From assembly GCA_034509755.1 (NCBI GenBank), contig CM067561.1, positions 6,328,646 through 6,392,645 on the forward strand: DNA of 64,000 bases, written 5' to 3'. The first letter of the stretch is position 1. The number at the start of each line of letters is the position of its first letter. The notes beneath the pieces are model-generated. The model was not told the DNA's origin and searched no databases. It worked only from the letters and a program-made list of their open reading frames with translations. Below, piece after piece: positions 23,301-35,300 of this stretch. A program made the translations under genes and the position numbers. Source of the stretch: Anisodus tanguticus. Lineage: Eukaryota > Streptophyta > Magnoliopsida > Solanales > Solanaceae.

Positions 23301-26300
23301 GATCACTCTAAGATGATGTGATACATGTCCCTAACTTGGTTTAAGGGACGCTGTTGGTCAATTTGGTTTGAGACTAGTCCAACAGTGCGTAATAACTAAG
23401 AATGGTACGGTATGTACGTAGCCAAATGAATGATATATTTGTGTCGTGCATCTATGCCATCATAGATTAAGACACGTTAAATAGCAAGTCATTCAAAAGC
23501 TAACGATGTTGAGATTGTTGCCTTCGACGACATAAACCCTCAAAATAAATGTGAGGTAGATGAAGAGGCAAAATCACCTTTCCAAATTCCGTCAAGGGAA
23601 TAGCGAAAGAAGCACCGCTCCTCTAGAACTTAGTCACACCTACTTGGTGATTTGAAGTTTATACAAAATAGAGGGGGGAGACAAGTACGTTGTGATCTTC
23701 ATTGATGATAGTACAACGTATGGAATCCTTTGTTTGTTGAAAAGCAAAGATGAAGTTGTTGAAGCGGATAAGCGCTACAAAGTAGAATTTGAAAATTAAC
23801 TAAGCCTACGGATTGAGAAATTCGTAGTGATAGAGGGGGAGAATATGAAACATCGTTTATTAAACGACTGCTCATTACTCACCTCAGTCTAACGGTGTTA
23901 GCCAAGCGCGAAGTCGTACGACCAAATTATGTGGGGTAGCTTGGTAAAAGATGGACTACCGAAACAGGTCAAGTTCGACCTAAGACTGTAGATTGCATAT
24001 CCATTGGATCTGCAAATAACAGTAGTGTTGATCGCCTCTTGGCATCAAAGAATGCTGAATTCATTGAAGATAACTTTCCTTGAAATAGGAAAAAGGAGTA
24101 ATTGCTCAAGGTTAACAAGAACCCGCGAGGGCTTTGATTTGTCCGGAACTAAACGAACTAGGACTCGAAAGTTGCTGGATATCCGGAACTTAATTTTCCA
24201 GATCTGCAGAACTCAGGGATTCTAGATGTTGAACCAAGATGGAGCAAAGAGGGGACAAAGACTTGTTCCACACCTTCTAGCTTGTATGGTTGAGAACGAA
24301 CCATAGACAATTAACAAAGAATTGTCATCTCCAAAAGCACTGCTTTGGAAAGAAGCTAAAGAGAGAAATAGATTCCATCATATGGAACCATACGTGTGTA
24401 ATGGTTGATCTTCCTCGGGAAAAGAACCTTTGGGTTGTAAAAAGTGCTCCCACGAGAGTAGTTTCACATCCGGGGCCATTGTAGTCTTACATGGCATGGG
24501 TGTTGAAACGACCTTCCCAACCGGAGAGTTGGAAGAAGAGGATCATAATTGGTTTCTTTGAACTTGTTGGGCTTCCTTCGAACTTTCATTTTGGTCCCCG
24601 AAATGTTAACATTTTGGTCTGAAAATCTCGGATAAAACAGAAATAATGAATCGATCACGAAACATTGACTCGAAGTTAGAAAGCCAACGGTTGGAAAACC
24701 AACGGTCTTAGAGTGAAAATCATATTGAAACAAAGTCTCGATATGAAAGATATGAGTATCACAGATGACATCTTAGGAATTGGATTTCTAAGACATCTAA
24801 CGGATCGGTCGATAGTTGACGGTCTCGTTGAAGCCACCAATGGATATGAATCATAGGCTGATTGGAATCATGGTGCACCCATAGACAAGGAGCGATATGC
24901 TCGGGTCACGTGTAGTTCAATGTATTGTACACACTACAACCGACTGGTATCGTCCAACAAACGAGATCAGTTGAACTAAGGTTCAGCGATGATCTTAATA
25001 CATGATCAATAGAAGGCGTTAAGTCGGATATGACGATATACGAATTATTCGCTTATCTACGGATTATAGTATTCGGATTACCGGCGGTTACGAGAGAACA
25101 CGGTGATGCAACCGGACATCGGATCCGAAGAACACCAAAGCCACAAGTAAATGTGTATGGTGGTTCTTGGAAAATCCTCTAAGCAAACTTGCATCGACCG
25201 ATTCATGATGGTATCGGAGTTTATCGCTTTATACAAAGCATGAAAGAAGTTGAGTAACTTCACGACTCATTAGAGGACGTCCCTTATTGGGAGAAACCCG
25301 TGCCTTCGGCAGTTTACACCTTGTGGCTAGCCGGTCGGCTTTAGGAAGGACACGGATGACGGCGTCTGGACATATCTGTCGGGATCTGTCGGAGACATAA
25401 GCACCGTATGGCGAGTTGATCATCACGGGTGTCACTTCCTTGTTTACAAACTAGGGACTACCCGGAGATCAAGTGTTCTGCACTGTCTAGGGGAATGGGC
25501 TTAAAACCCAAAATATACGGACCAATACGGTGGAAACCCAACCTTACGAGCTGGAGATCCCGTAATTTGGTTCAATGGGAAAACTAAGTTGTAAAGGTTC
25601 GGTTGATCGCTTCGGTGGAAGCATGAGCACTTCGGATAGTGATTTCGAAAAGAAACACCAAATCCAAAGCCGTTCCGCGATAGACGTTAAGTGCTATCTG
25701 CGGTATGGGTAAAGGTTAAGTTTTCAAAACTGTAATGATCCTCAACGGTTGAGGTTAGGTCTTTGGGAAACTTTTAATGGTTCCTAACACTTGTGAAGTG
25801 GGGTATAGCGGGATACCTTGTAGGAGACCACCTATTTAAGTGCGAGGACGGGCCGCCTCAAATTGAACGCACTTAAGAATCCAAGACGTTGTCCATGGCC
25901 AAAACGGACAAAACATTACGAAGAAGAGAGTAAGGGAATTTGTTGTGTTGGTACCGATGTCTTGGCTTACACTAAACAACGACGGTTCAAGACATCACGT
26001 TCACCGCGCGGTAAGAAGTAAGTCCGATGGTATTCAACTATGGAAGGTTCAAAGGCGAGGCTACCTCTCCTTATGCAACATCGGTCATTTGAAATATTCT
26101 TTGGAAATGAAAAGACACCATGTGAGTGCACCAAAATCTCTTTCAAGAGGGGATTGTTGGAAATTTGCCTTTGGCGGAAGTTGCGACCGACCAACTTTAA
26201 CGGCTTAAACACTAGTGTAACGTATGTTGGAGAATCCGGTTCTTCACACATGCATGATCTACTAAGTACGTAGATAACCGTAGGGCCAAGAATCGTCAAA

Positions 26301-29300
26301 TTTCATTGAGAAATGAAAGAGATATTGGTTCACGAAGTAAGGTGTTTGAAGCATGGAAAGTGTGGTATTGTGTGTAATTCTCCCTCATCGGTAGAGGAAG
26401 AAAGAATTGTTGTGTATATAAGATTCGAAATTGGTTTGGGGTTTGGGACCCCAAGGGGAATCCCATGTGTTTAAAGGAGGGAGGACCTAGATGTGCTTCG
26501 GTTCGAGGAAAGACCACGCGCGCGCGCGCGCGCGCGCCCGTCCCGTCCGTCCGTTCGGTTCCGAGTTCGGGTCGTCGGGTCACGGGTCACGGGTCGTGGG
26601 TCGTGGGGCGTGGGCGTGGGTCTTCGATATTATCTTTTTGGGCCGAGAAAACTTTGCCGGAGGTACGGTTTGATCCCGAAGTTTCCAGATGTACGATTCG
26701 GACCGAATTCTTTCGGATTACGAGTTTGGTCCCGAAGTTTCAAGATGTGCGGTTTGGTCCCTCAAGTTTCAGAATATGGACGGATCAAAGCGGTTGCCAA
26801 GCACTCAATTCAGCCATTTATTTTGGTGAATTACTCCTCCTATAATGGCCAAATCCGTTGGTCTTTCACCATTTATGTTGGTGGCTTTACTACCTCCATA
26901 ATGGCCATTATTTGGCTATTATGGAGGCGTTTTTTAGCCCCTCCCTCACCTATATAAACACCCCCTTACACCATTGTTGAGCACTAAGACATATGCACGA
27001 AAATACGAAACGGATACGAGAAAAATAGTGCACGAAAATACACAACCGAAATAGTTTTCTTCCTACAACTTCCAAGCATCATTTCGTTACTCAATATTCT
27101 TCACGGTAGCTCTTGAGTTTCCTTTGCTCAAGGGTTCCATTGCTGTTTTATCTTGGGAGACAAATTGTCCAGGACGTATAAAGGATACATACGGGGCAAT
27201 ATTGTCTTAAGGACAGAGCGCTACACTCGACTCAGCAAAAACCAATTTATATTTTTCCGTCTTCTATAAAACTGGAATTTCCAGTTTTTACTTGTGTAAC
27301 TATTGTAATTTTCAGATTCCATGTTGAATTATTGAATCTTTGTTTATCCTTTCGAATACTTGTAATAGTTAAATACTTCCCGTACTGCTTTATAAAGTAC
27401 CATAGAGCAAAACTCCCAACAGGTTTTCCCATGAGATCCAAATTTTAATTATCATCTCGATATCCTTGTGTGTTTTCATATAATATGAAAATCTATTTCC
27501 TTTTTTTTCCCATGAAAAAGCAACAAAAAAAAACAATAAATGAGAAGGTTTAATTCAATGTCCAACTAATACCTAAAAGGCTATTAAAGTTTAATACATG
27601 TATTTAATTAGTGAATAATTAATACTACCTTGCATAGAGCCCAGTCTGCGGAATCAAAGAAGGCACGTTCATGGTCCTGCATCAACAATATTATAAGTGG
27701 TTGTAAATTATTTTTTTCGGCAAAAAGATTTATTCCTTTAAATTTTTTAAGAGAAAAAAAAAATTAACTTGCCTTTGAAATCAAAGGCTTTTTCTTTGGC
27801 ATAAGTCCTCCATATTTGTTACCAGGAGAAGTCATCTATAAAATTTAGGAGCAATACCAATTATAACAAATAATCAAAGGTTGAATCAGTAAACAACTTA
27901 TAAAATTACAAATCAGAAGCAGACACCTAACTATTAATAAATCAATTAGTATTTGACTATCTCCCCCTTTTTCCTCTGTCCCCAATAGAGCCTTCTGTAT
28001 TAGGCATTGAATTGAACTTTCAAAATTTCTTGTTGCCTAACATTTGACATGATTTGACTTTTCGAGGAACAAATTTAAACAATAAAAAGTTCAATGGGAC
28101 CAAGCATAGAACCCCATGTAACAATCTAATCTGTCTTTTCGAAACTAAATATTGACTAAACATAAATTACTACTTCTCAACTGATTAGTCAAATACAAAT
28201 AGTTACTTTTTCAATCACATTTTAGAAAAATATTTTGATAAGTACTTATGGAAATTAGATGATTTGACCAAACATGCTACTATATAAAAAAAAATTAAAA
28301 AAGGCAGCCCGGTGTACTAAGCTTCCGCTATTCGCGAGATCCGAAAAAGGACCGGATCACAAGGTTTATTCGCGGGGTATGGAAAATAGCCACATCACAA
28401 GGGTCCTATTATATGCAGTCTTACCCTGCATTTCTGCAAGAGGCTGTTTTCACAACTTGCCGTGACTTCCTGATCACATCAAAACAATTTTACCGGTTAA
28501 CCAAGGCAGCCCTTCTACCAAACATGCTACTATAAAGATCTCAAATACAACCACAAACATTTTCAAAGAATAATCAAATAAAAGTAGTACTTCATAGACA
28601 TTTTCTTATTCTATTCTAGTTACCTATAGAAGACCAAATATAATTGATCATTTGTGTTAGTTATACCCGTGATATACATGGGTTTGTATACTATGTATAT
28701 CATGGTTTCACAAGGCAACTTACCATATGTGAAACCGTGGTATACACGGTATATAAACCCGTGTATATCACGATTTTTGAAGACTTTAGTTAGTGTAAAT
28801 ATTGTATTAAATTAGTATTGTACACTTACCATAATTATAGGATTTTTGTAGAACTAGAATAGGGTTTTGGGAATAGAATAGGGATATGATTTTCCTATTA
28901 TGGAAAATTGTAAATTGTATATATACTCTTTCATTAATGAAAATAATGAAGGGATTATTTCTTTCATGGTATCAGAAGTCTAAGTCTAAAATCCTCTCCA
29001 ATTTCCATCCAATTTTGCATCGATTTCCGAGCCTCCCTTCTCGGTTTTCGTGCCCCGACGGTACCTTCCCTCTTCCCAATCCCTTCATCACGTTTTGCGT
29101 TGCTATTATGGCTAAGAACACGTTTTATCCTGCCCTTACTGTTTCTAACATCAAGAATCACATCCATATCATTCTTGAAATAGAAAACGTCCAATACGCG
29201 ACGTGGACATAATTGTTCAAAGTTCACTCACGCTCGCATCAAGTCCTCCATCACATTATCCCCGCGGCTCCTGCGGATACGGAGGTGCCTAAACCCAAGG

Positions 29301-32300
29301 ATGATCTTAAGTTGTGGACGACCCTTGATGCTACCGTTCTTCAGTGGATTTACTCCACTATCTCTACCGACCTGTTGCAAACAATTATCGAACTAGATGT
29401 TACGGCGATGGATGCTTGGAATATAGTACGTGATATATTCCAAGATAATCAAAATTCTCGTGTTGTTACCCTTGAGCAGGAATTCTCCCATGTCAATATG
29501 GAAGATTTTCCTAACTTTTCAGCACACTGCAAAAGGTTGAAAGAATTGGCGGACTAACTCCGCAACGTTGGTGCGTCCGTCACTAATGATTGTCTTGTCC
29601 TTCAAATAGTTGCAGGCCTATCTGAGGCCTATAGTGGCATCGGTACGCTACTTTGTCAAAGCAGTCCTTTTCCGTAGTTTTATCAGGCCCGTTCCATGCT
29701 CACACTTGAAGAAGTAGGCTTGGCTAAGAAAGCGGCCACTGGGGCCCCTTCAGTCGTCATGGTGACCGAGTCCAACTTTTCTCCCTCCGTATCAAACAAT
29801 TCCGACCAGAACCGCAACAACGGTAGCGGCAAAAAGGGTCAAAATCGCAAAAAAAATTATAAAAACCGTGGTGAAAACCGAGGTGGCAATAACGGGGGTG
29901 GCATTGGGCCTCGAGGTAGTGAGCCTCAAGCCAACTGGCCACAGCCCTGGGGCCCATGTCCGTGGAACTGGGACAATGGGGTTGGGCCAACAACCCGTAT
30001 TTTCCATCACAATAGTACCCGGGAAATTGGGCCCAAATTCAACCAACAACAGGCCCAATTTCTCAGGTCAGCAGTGGTTCCCGAGGGGCAGCAAGCGAGT
30101 GTGCTTGAGTCTATTATTGGGGGGCCCACCTATACAAACATTGAAGCCGCGATGGACATACTTGGATTAAATCCTCCGGACGCAAATTGGTACATGGACA
30201 CCGGAGCAACTACTCACATGACGTCCGACCAAGGTACTCTCTCATCTTATTCCAATTTGAGCAACAATCGTGGAATAATTGTTGGTAATGACAATTCAAT
30301 TCCAATTCGTGGTTACGGTCATAGAACTTTGTCTCCCCTCCATCCCCCTCTCATCTTGAAAAATGCCCTTCATGCCCCTAACTTAATTAAAAATTTGGTG
30401 TATGTCTGTAAATTCACCACTGATAATTGGATTTCTGTTGATTTTGATCATTTTGGGTTTTCTGTGAAGGATTTCAAGACGGGAATTCCTCTCATGAGAT
30501 GTGATAGTAGGGGAGATCTTTATCCTATCACGCCCACATCCGGTCTCTTGAGTCAAGCCTTGCCATCTACTTTTGCAGCTCTCACTCCATCCTTATGGCA
30601 TGTACGTTTGGGTCACCCTGAGTCGTCTATTGTTTCTTCCTTACATAAAAACAATTTTATTTCTTGTAAGGGTAGTACTCCAATTTGTCAATTTTGTTCT
30701 CTAAGAAAATTTGTTAAATTACCATTTGTAGACTCTACTTCTCGTACTTTAATGCCATTTGATATTATTCATAGCGATTTATGGACATCTCATGTTCTCG
30801 GTTCTTTGGGCCATTGTTATTATGTTCTATTTTTGGATGATTATTCTAATTTTTATGGACTTTTCCATAAGCGAAAAAATCATAAGTATTTTCCACTTTT
30901 TAAAAATTTAGAGCATTCATCCGTACCCAATTCGAACGGGAAATAAAAAATATTCAATGTGATAATGGCAGAGAATATGATAATGGATTGTTTTGGGATT
31001 TTTGTAGTACTAATGGAATACATTTTCTTTTCTCTTGTCCTCCTACGTCCTCAAAAAATGGGAAAGCAGAACGCAAAATTCGTACTATTAATAATATTGT
31101 CCGAACTTTATTGGTTCATGCTTCCGTACCCCTTCCTTTTGACATCATGCTCTGCAAATGACTACATATCTTCTTAACATTCTTCCTACCAAGGGTTTGA
31201 CATATTCATCCCCCTTCGAATCTTATATAATAAGACTCTTTCGTATTCACATCTTAGGGTCTTTGGGTGCTTATGTTATCCACTATTTCCATCAACTACA
31301 ACTAACAAACTTCAAGCCCGTTCTATTCCGTGTGTGTTTTGGGTTATCCGTCCAATTATTGTAGTTACAAATATTTTGATTTATCGTCTAATAAAATCTC
31401 CATTAGTCGCCACGTTATTTTTTATGAATCCCAATTTCCGTTTGCTAAAGTAAGTAGTCATGGGCCTAGTTCGTATAATTTTTTAGATGACGATGTCTCC
31501 CCATATATTATCCACCATTTCTCGGACTTGTCCCGCCAAAAATCCGCCAGAGGGCCCACTGCCCTCTGGGCCTTCTGTTCCCCCACTACCCACGGGTTCT
31601 GCCCTAGTTTTGGTTATTGGGCCAGTTTCCCAGCCCAATACCGAAACTGCTTCGATTTCAGCTTTTGTCCAGTTACTGTGTCCAGTATTGGGCCAGCAGG
31701 CCCACTGCCTGCTGGCCAGCCCGCCCCGCATCCGCATTCTTCCAAAAATCCACCCAATTCTTCCTCGAGTTATAGACCAGTTACTCGTAGTCAACGGGGT
31801 ATTTATAAACCAAGATGATATTTTAATCTAAATTATAATGTCTCTAAATCCCCCTCTACTCCGTAACCCAGTGTCTGCCTTAAATGACCTGAATTGGAAA
31901 TTGGTTATGAACGACGAATATGATGCTCTTATTGAAAATAAGACGTGGGAGTTGGTACCCCGTCCTTCTGGTGTTAATATTATTCGGTCTATGTGGATTT
32001 CTACTCATAAGAATAATTCTGATGGTTCTTTTGCGAGGCAAAAGGCTCGTCTTGTAGGTGATAGTAAGACTCATCAGGTTGGCGTGGATTGTGGTGAGAC
32101 GTTTAGTCTGTTGGTCAAATCGGCTAACATTCGCACTGATCTTAGTCTGGCTCTTTAAAAAACCTCGCTCATTCATCAGTTAGATGTGAAGAATGTTTTC
32201 TTACATGGTGATCTTAAGGAGACAGTTTACATACATCAGCCCATGGGTTTTCGAGACCCCAAATATCCTCATCATGTCTGTTTATTAAAGAAGTCTTTGT

Positions 32301-35300
32301 ATGGGCTTAAGCAGGCCCCATGGGCTTGGTATAAGCGATTTGCAGACTATGTTTCATCTATTGGGTTTTTACACAGCAGGTCTGATAATTCATTATTCAT
32401 ATATCGTCGTGGTACTTCCCTGGCTTACATACTATTATATGTGGATGATATTATCTTGATTGCCTCTTCTGATGTTTTGCAGAAGTCTATCATGACAATG
32501 TTCAGTTCTGAGTTTGCTATGAAAGACTTGGGATCCTTGAGTTATTTTTTGGGGATTGCTATCACTCGTCATGCAGGTGGGTTATTCTTATCACAACGGA
32601 AGTATGTCGCTGAGATCATTGAGAGAGCCGGTATGTCCTCATGCAAGTCTACTTCCACTCCCGTTGATACTAAACCCAAGCTAGGTGCTGCGGTTGGCTC
32701 ACCGTATGAGGATCCGACTCACTATCACAGTCTTGCAGGGGATCTTCAGTATCTTACTTTCACGAGACCAGATATTACGTACGACGTACATCATGTATGC
32801 TTGTTTAATGATCCCACGGTTGAGCACATGAATGCGTTCAAACGCATTATGCCATACATCCAGGGGACACTTGACTATGGTTATATTTATATCCTTTCTC
32901 GACATCTACACTTGTCTCATATACTGATGCTGATTGGGGTGACTGTCAGATACCAGACGCTCCACGTCTGGATATTATATGTTTCTTGGTAATAACTTGG
33001 TCTCATGGTCTGCGAAGAGTCAATCTACATTATCTCGCTCTAGTGAAGAGGCCGAGTATAGGGGGTAGCCAATGTGGTCTCTGAATCCTGTTGGTTACGT
33101 TATCTTCTTTTAGAGCTTCATTGTCCTATTCTGAAAGCTAGCTTGGTTTATTGTGATAATATTAGTGCATCTACCTTTCTGGTAATCCGGTTCAACACCA
33201 GCGCACTAAACACATCGCGATGGATATTCACTTTGTTCGCGAAAAGGTAGCCCGTGGACAAGTACGCGTCTGCCATGCCCCTTCCAGGTATCAAATTGCA
33301 GACATCTTTACCAAAGGTCTTCTGTCAGTACTCTTTGAAGATTTTAGGGACAGTCTCAGCGTACGAAGACCGTCCGCTATGACTGCGGGGGTGTGTTAGT
33401 TATACCCGTGATATATATGGGTTTGTATACCATGTATATCATGGTTTCACAAAGCAACTTACCATATGTGAAACTGTGGTATACACGGTATACAAACCCG
33501 TGTATATCACGGTTTTTGGAAGACTTTAGTTAGTGTAAATATTGTATTAAATTAGCATTGTACACTTAACATAATTATAGGATTCTTGTACAACTAGAAT
33601 AGAGTTTTGGAAATAGAATAGGAATATAATTTTTCTATTATGGAAAATTGTAAATTGTATATATACTCTTTCATTAATGAAAATAATGAAGGAATTATTT
33701 CTTTCAATTTGGTTCATAGTATAGTTACGTGTCCAACCTGTTTAAAATTTGTAAAAGTAGGGAAAATGAAAAAGATAATTCATTAAAAAGAATCTTCTGA
33801 TTCAAATTAACTAAGTCAATTTTACTATTATGAAACGTATGAGGCGACTAGTACATCACATCCTATTTAACTTGTTTAATTTATACTTAAGTTGGTGCCG
33901 ACACATTTAGAGTCCTAAAATAATTGAAGTTTAGCTATGAGTGGCTCAAATGTATACAGAGATAAATCTAAATCAGAAAGCCTTTTAGAGACCACTCTCT
34001 TTTGATCCCGCAGAGCAGGCTGCACGTGATTGCTTTGCTCCTTCAACCCCACAAATCTACATCATATTTATGCTCTTTTTTAAAAATATATTTTTAATAA
34101 AATTTCTCAAGATATTTTTTGGGCCACATTACTAAAATTACAAAGAAAATCGTATGGAACCAAGAATCGAGTTTTATTGCTAATGCGGCTAATTAAAAGA
34201 TATTGTTGTTGGGAGATTTTGCTCTATGGTACTTTATAAAGCAGTACGGGAAGTATTTAACTATTACAAGTATTCGAAAGGATAAATAAAGATTTCAATA
34301 ATTCAACTAGAAATCGAAAATTACAATATAACAACAAACCGAAATTACGATTTTGTTGAAGATCGAAAAATGGAAAGCGGTTTATCTTTGAGTCGAGTGT
34401 AGCACTCTGTCCTTAAGACAATATTGCCCCGTAGCAGAAAAATAACAGTTCATAAAGCTCACGAAAATACACAAGAGGAGGGATTGTTGGAAATTTGCCT
34501 TTGGCGGGAGTTGCGACCGACCAACTTTAACGGCTTAAACACTCGTGTAACGTATGTTGGAGAATCCGGTTCTTCACACATGCATGATCTACTAAGTACG
34601 TAGATAACCGTAGGGCCAAGAATCGTCAAATTTCATTGAGAAATGAAAGAGATATTGGTTCACGAAGTAAGGTGTTTGAAGCATGGAAAGTGTGGTATTG
34701 TGTGTAATTCTCCCTCATCGGTAGAGGAAGAAAGAATTGTTGTGTATATAAGATTCGAAATTGGTTTGGGGTTTGGGACCCCAAGGGTATCCCATGTGTT
34801 TAAAGGAGAGGAGGACCTAGATGTGCTTCGGTTCGAGGAAAGACCACACGCGCGCCGCCGCCCGCCCGTCCGGTCCGGTTCGGTTCCGAGTTCCGGTTCT
34901 CGGGGGCCGCGGGCCGCGGCCGCGGTCGCGGCCGCAGGCGGTCGCGGCCTTCGATATTATCTTTTTGGGCCGAGAAAACTTTGCCGAAGTACGGTTTGAT
35001 CCCGAAGTTTCGGACGTACGTTTGAACCAGAATTCTTTGAGATGTACTTGTTTGGTCCCGAAGTTTCAAGATGTACAGATTTGGTCCCTGAAGTTTCAAG
35101 ATGTACGTTTGGTCCCGAAGTTTTTCGAAAGTTGGAATTTCGACGGTCAAAGCGAGTAAACGTCCAAGCTCTCAATTCGGCCCATTTATTTTGGCCGAAT
35201 TACTCCTCTACAATGGCCAAAACAGTTGGTCTTTCACCATTTATGTTGGTGACTTTACTACCTCCATAATGGCCATTATTTGGCTATTATGGAGGCGTTT

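Larger units (their letters stand above)
20899..27421 (+). mobile_element. copia-derived element F in endosulfine intron 3
   Basis: 6,523 bp flanked by GGTTT at 20894-20898 and 27422-27426. It has two long LTRs, a short gag-like frame, a hairpin-repeat array, and badly degraded protease-integrase and RT-RNase H relics. The 3' region is homologous to that of element E, and the polypurine tract (tttcaagaggggat) is identical in type. It lies antisense to the host gene. It cannot make its own enzymes; E-like elements are the plausible source. Confidence 0.95.
28655..33706 (+). mobile_element. Ty1/copia element B in endosulfine intron 1
   Basis: 5,052 bp, flanked by ATTTG at 28650-28654 and 33707-33711. 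Its LTRs of about 312 bp differ at roughly 16 positions plus one indel (about 5%), which suggests an insertion a few million years old. A canonical tRNA-iMet site follows the 5' LTR and a purine tract precedes the 3' LTR. Gag to integrase is one frame with only three stops up to 30946; beyond that frameshifts accumulate. It lies antisense to the host gene. Confidence 0.96.

Noticed and set aside
34800..35150. 116-codon minus-strand frame with ILKL.DQT repeats
   Set aside because: It is antisense to the U3 tandem repeats of the G LTR.
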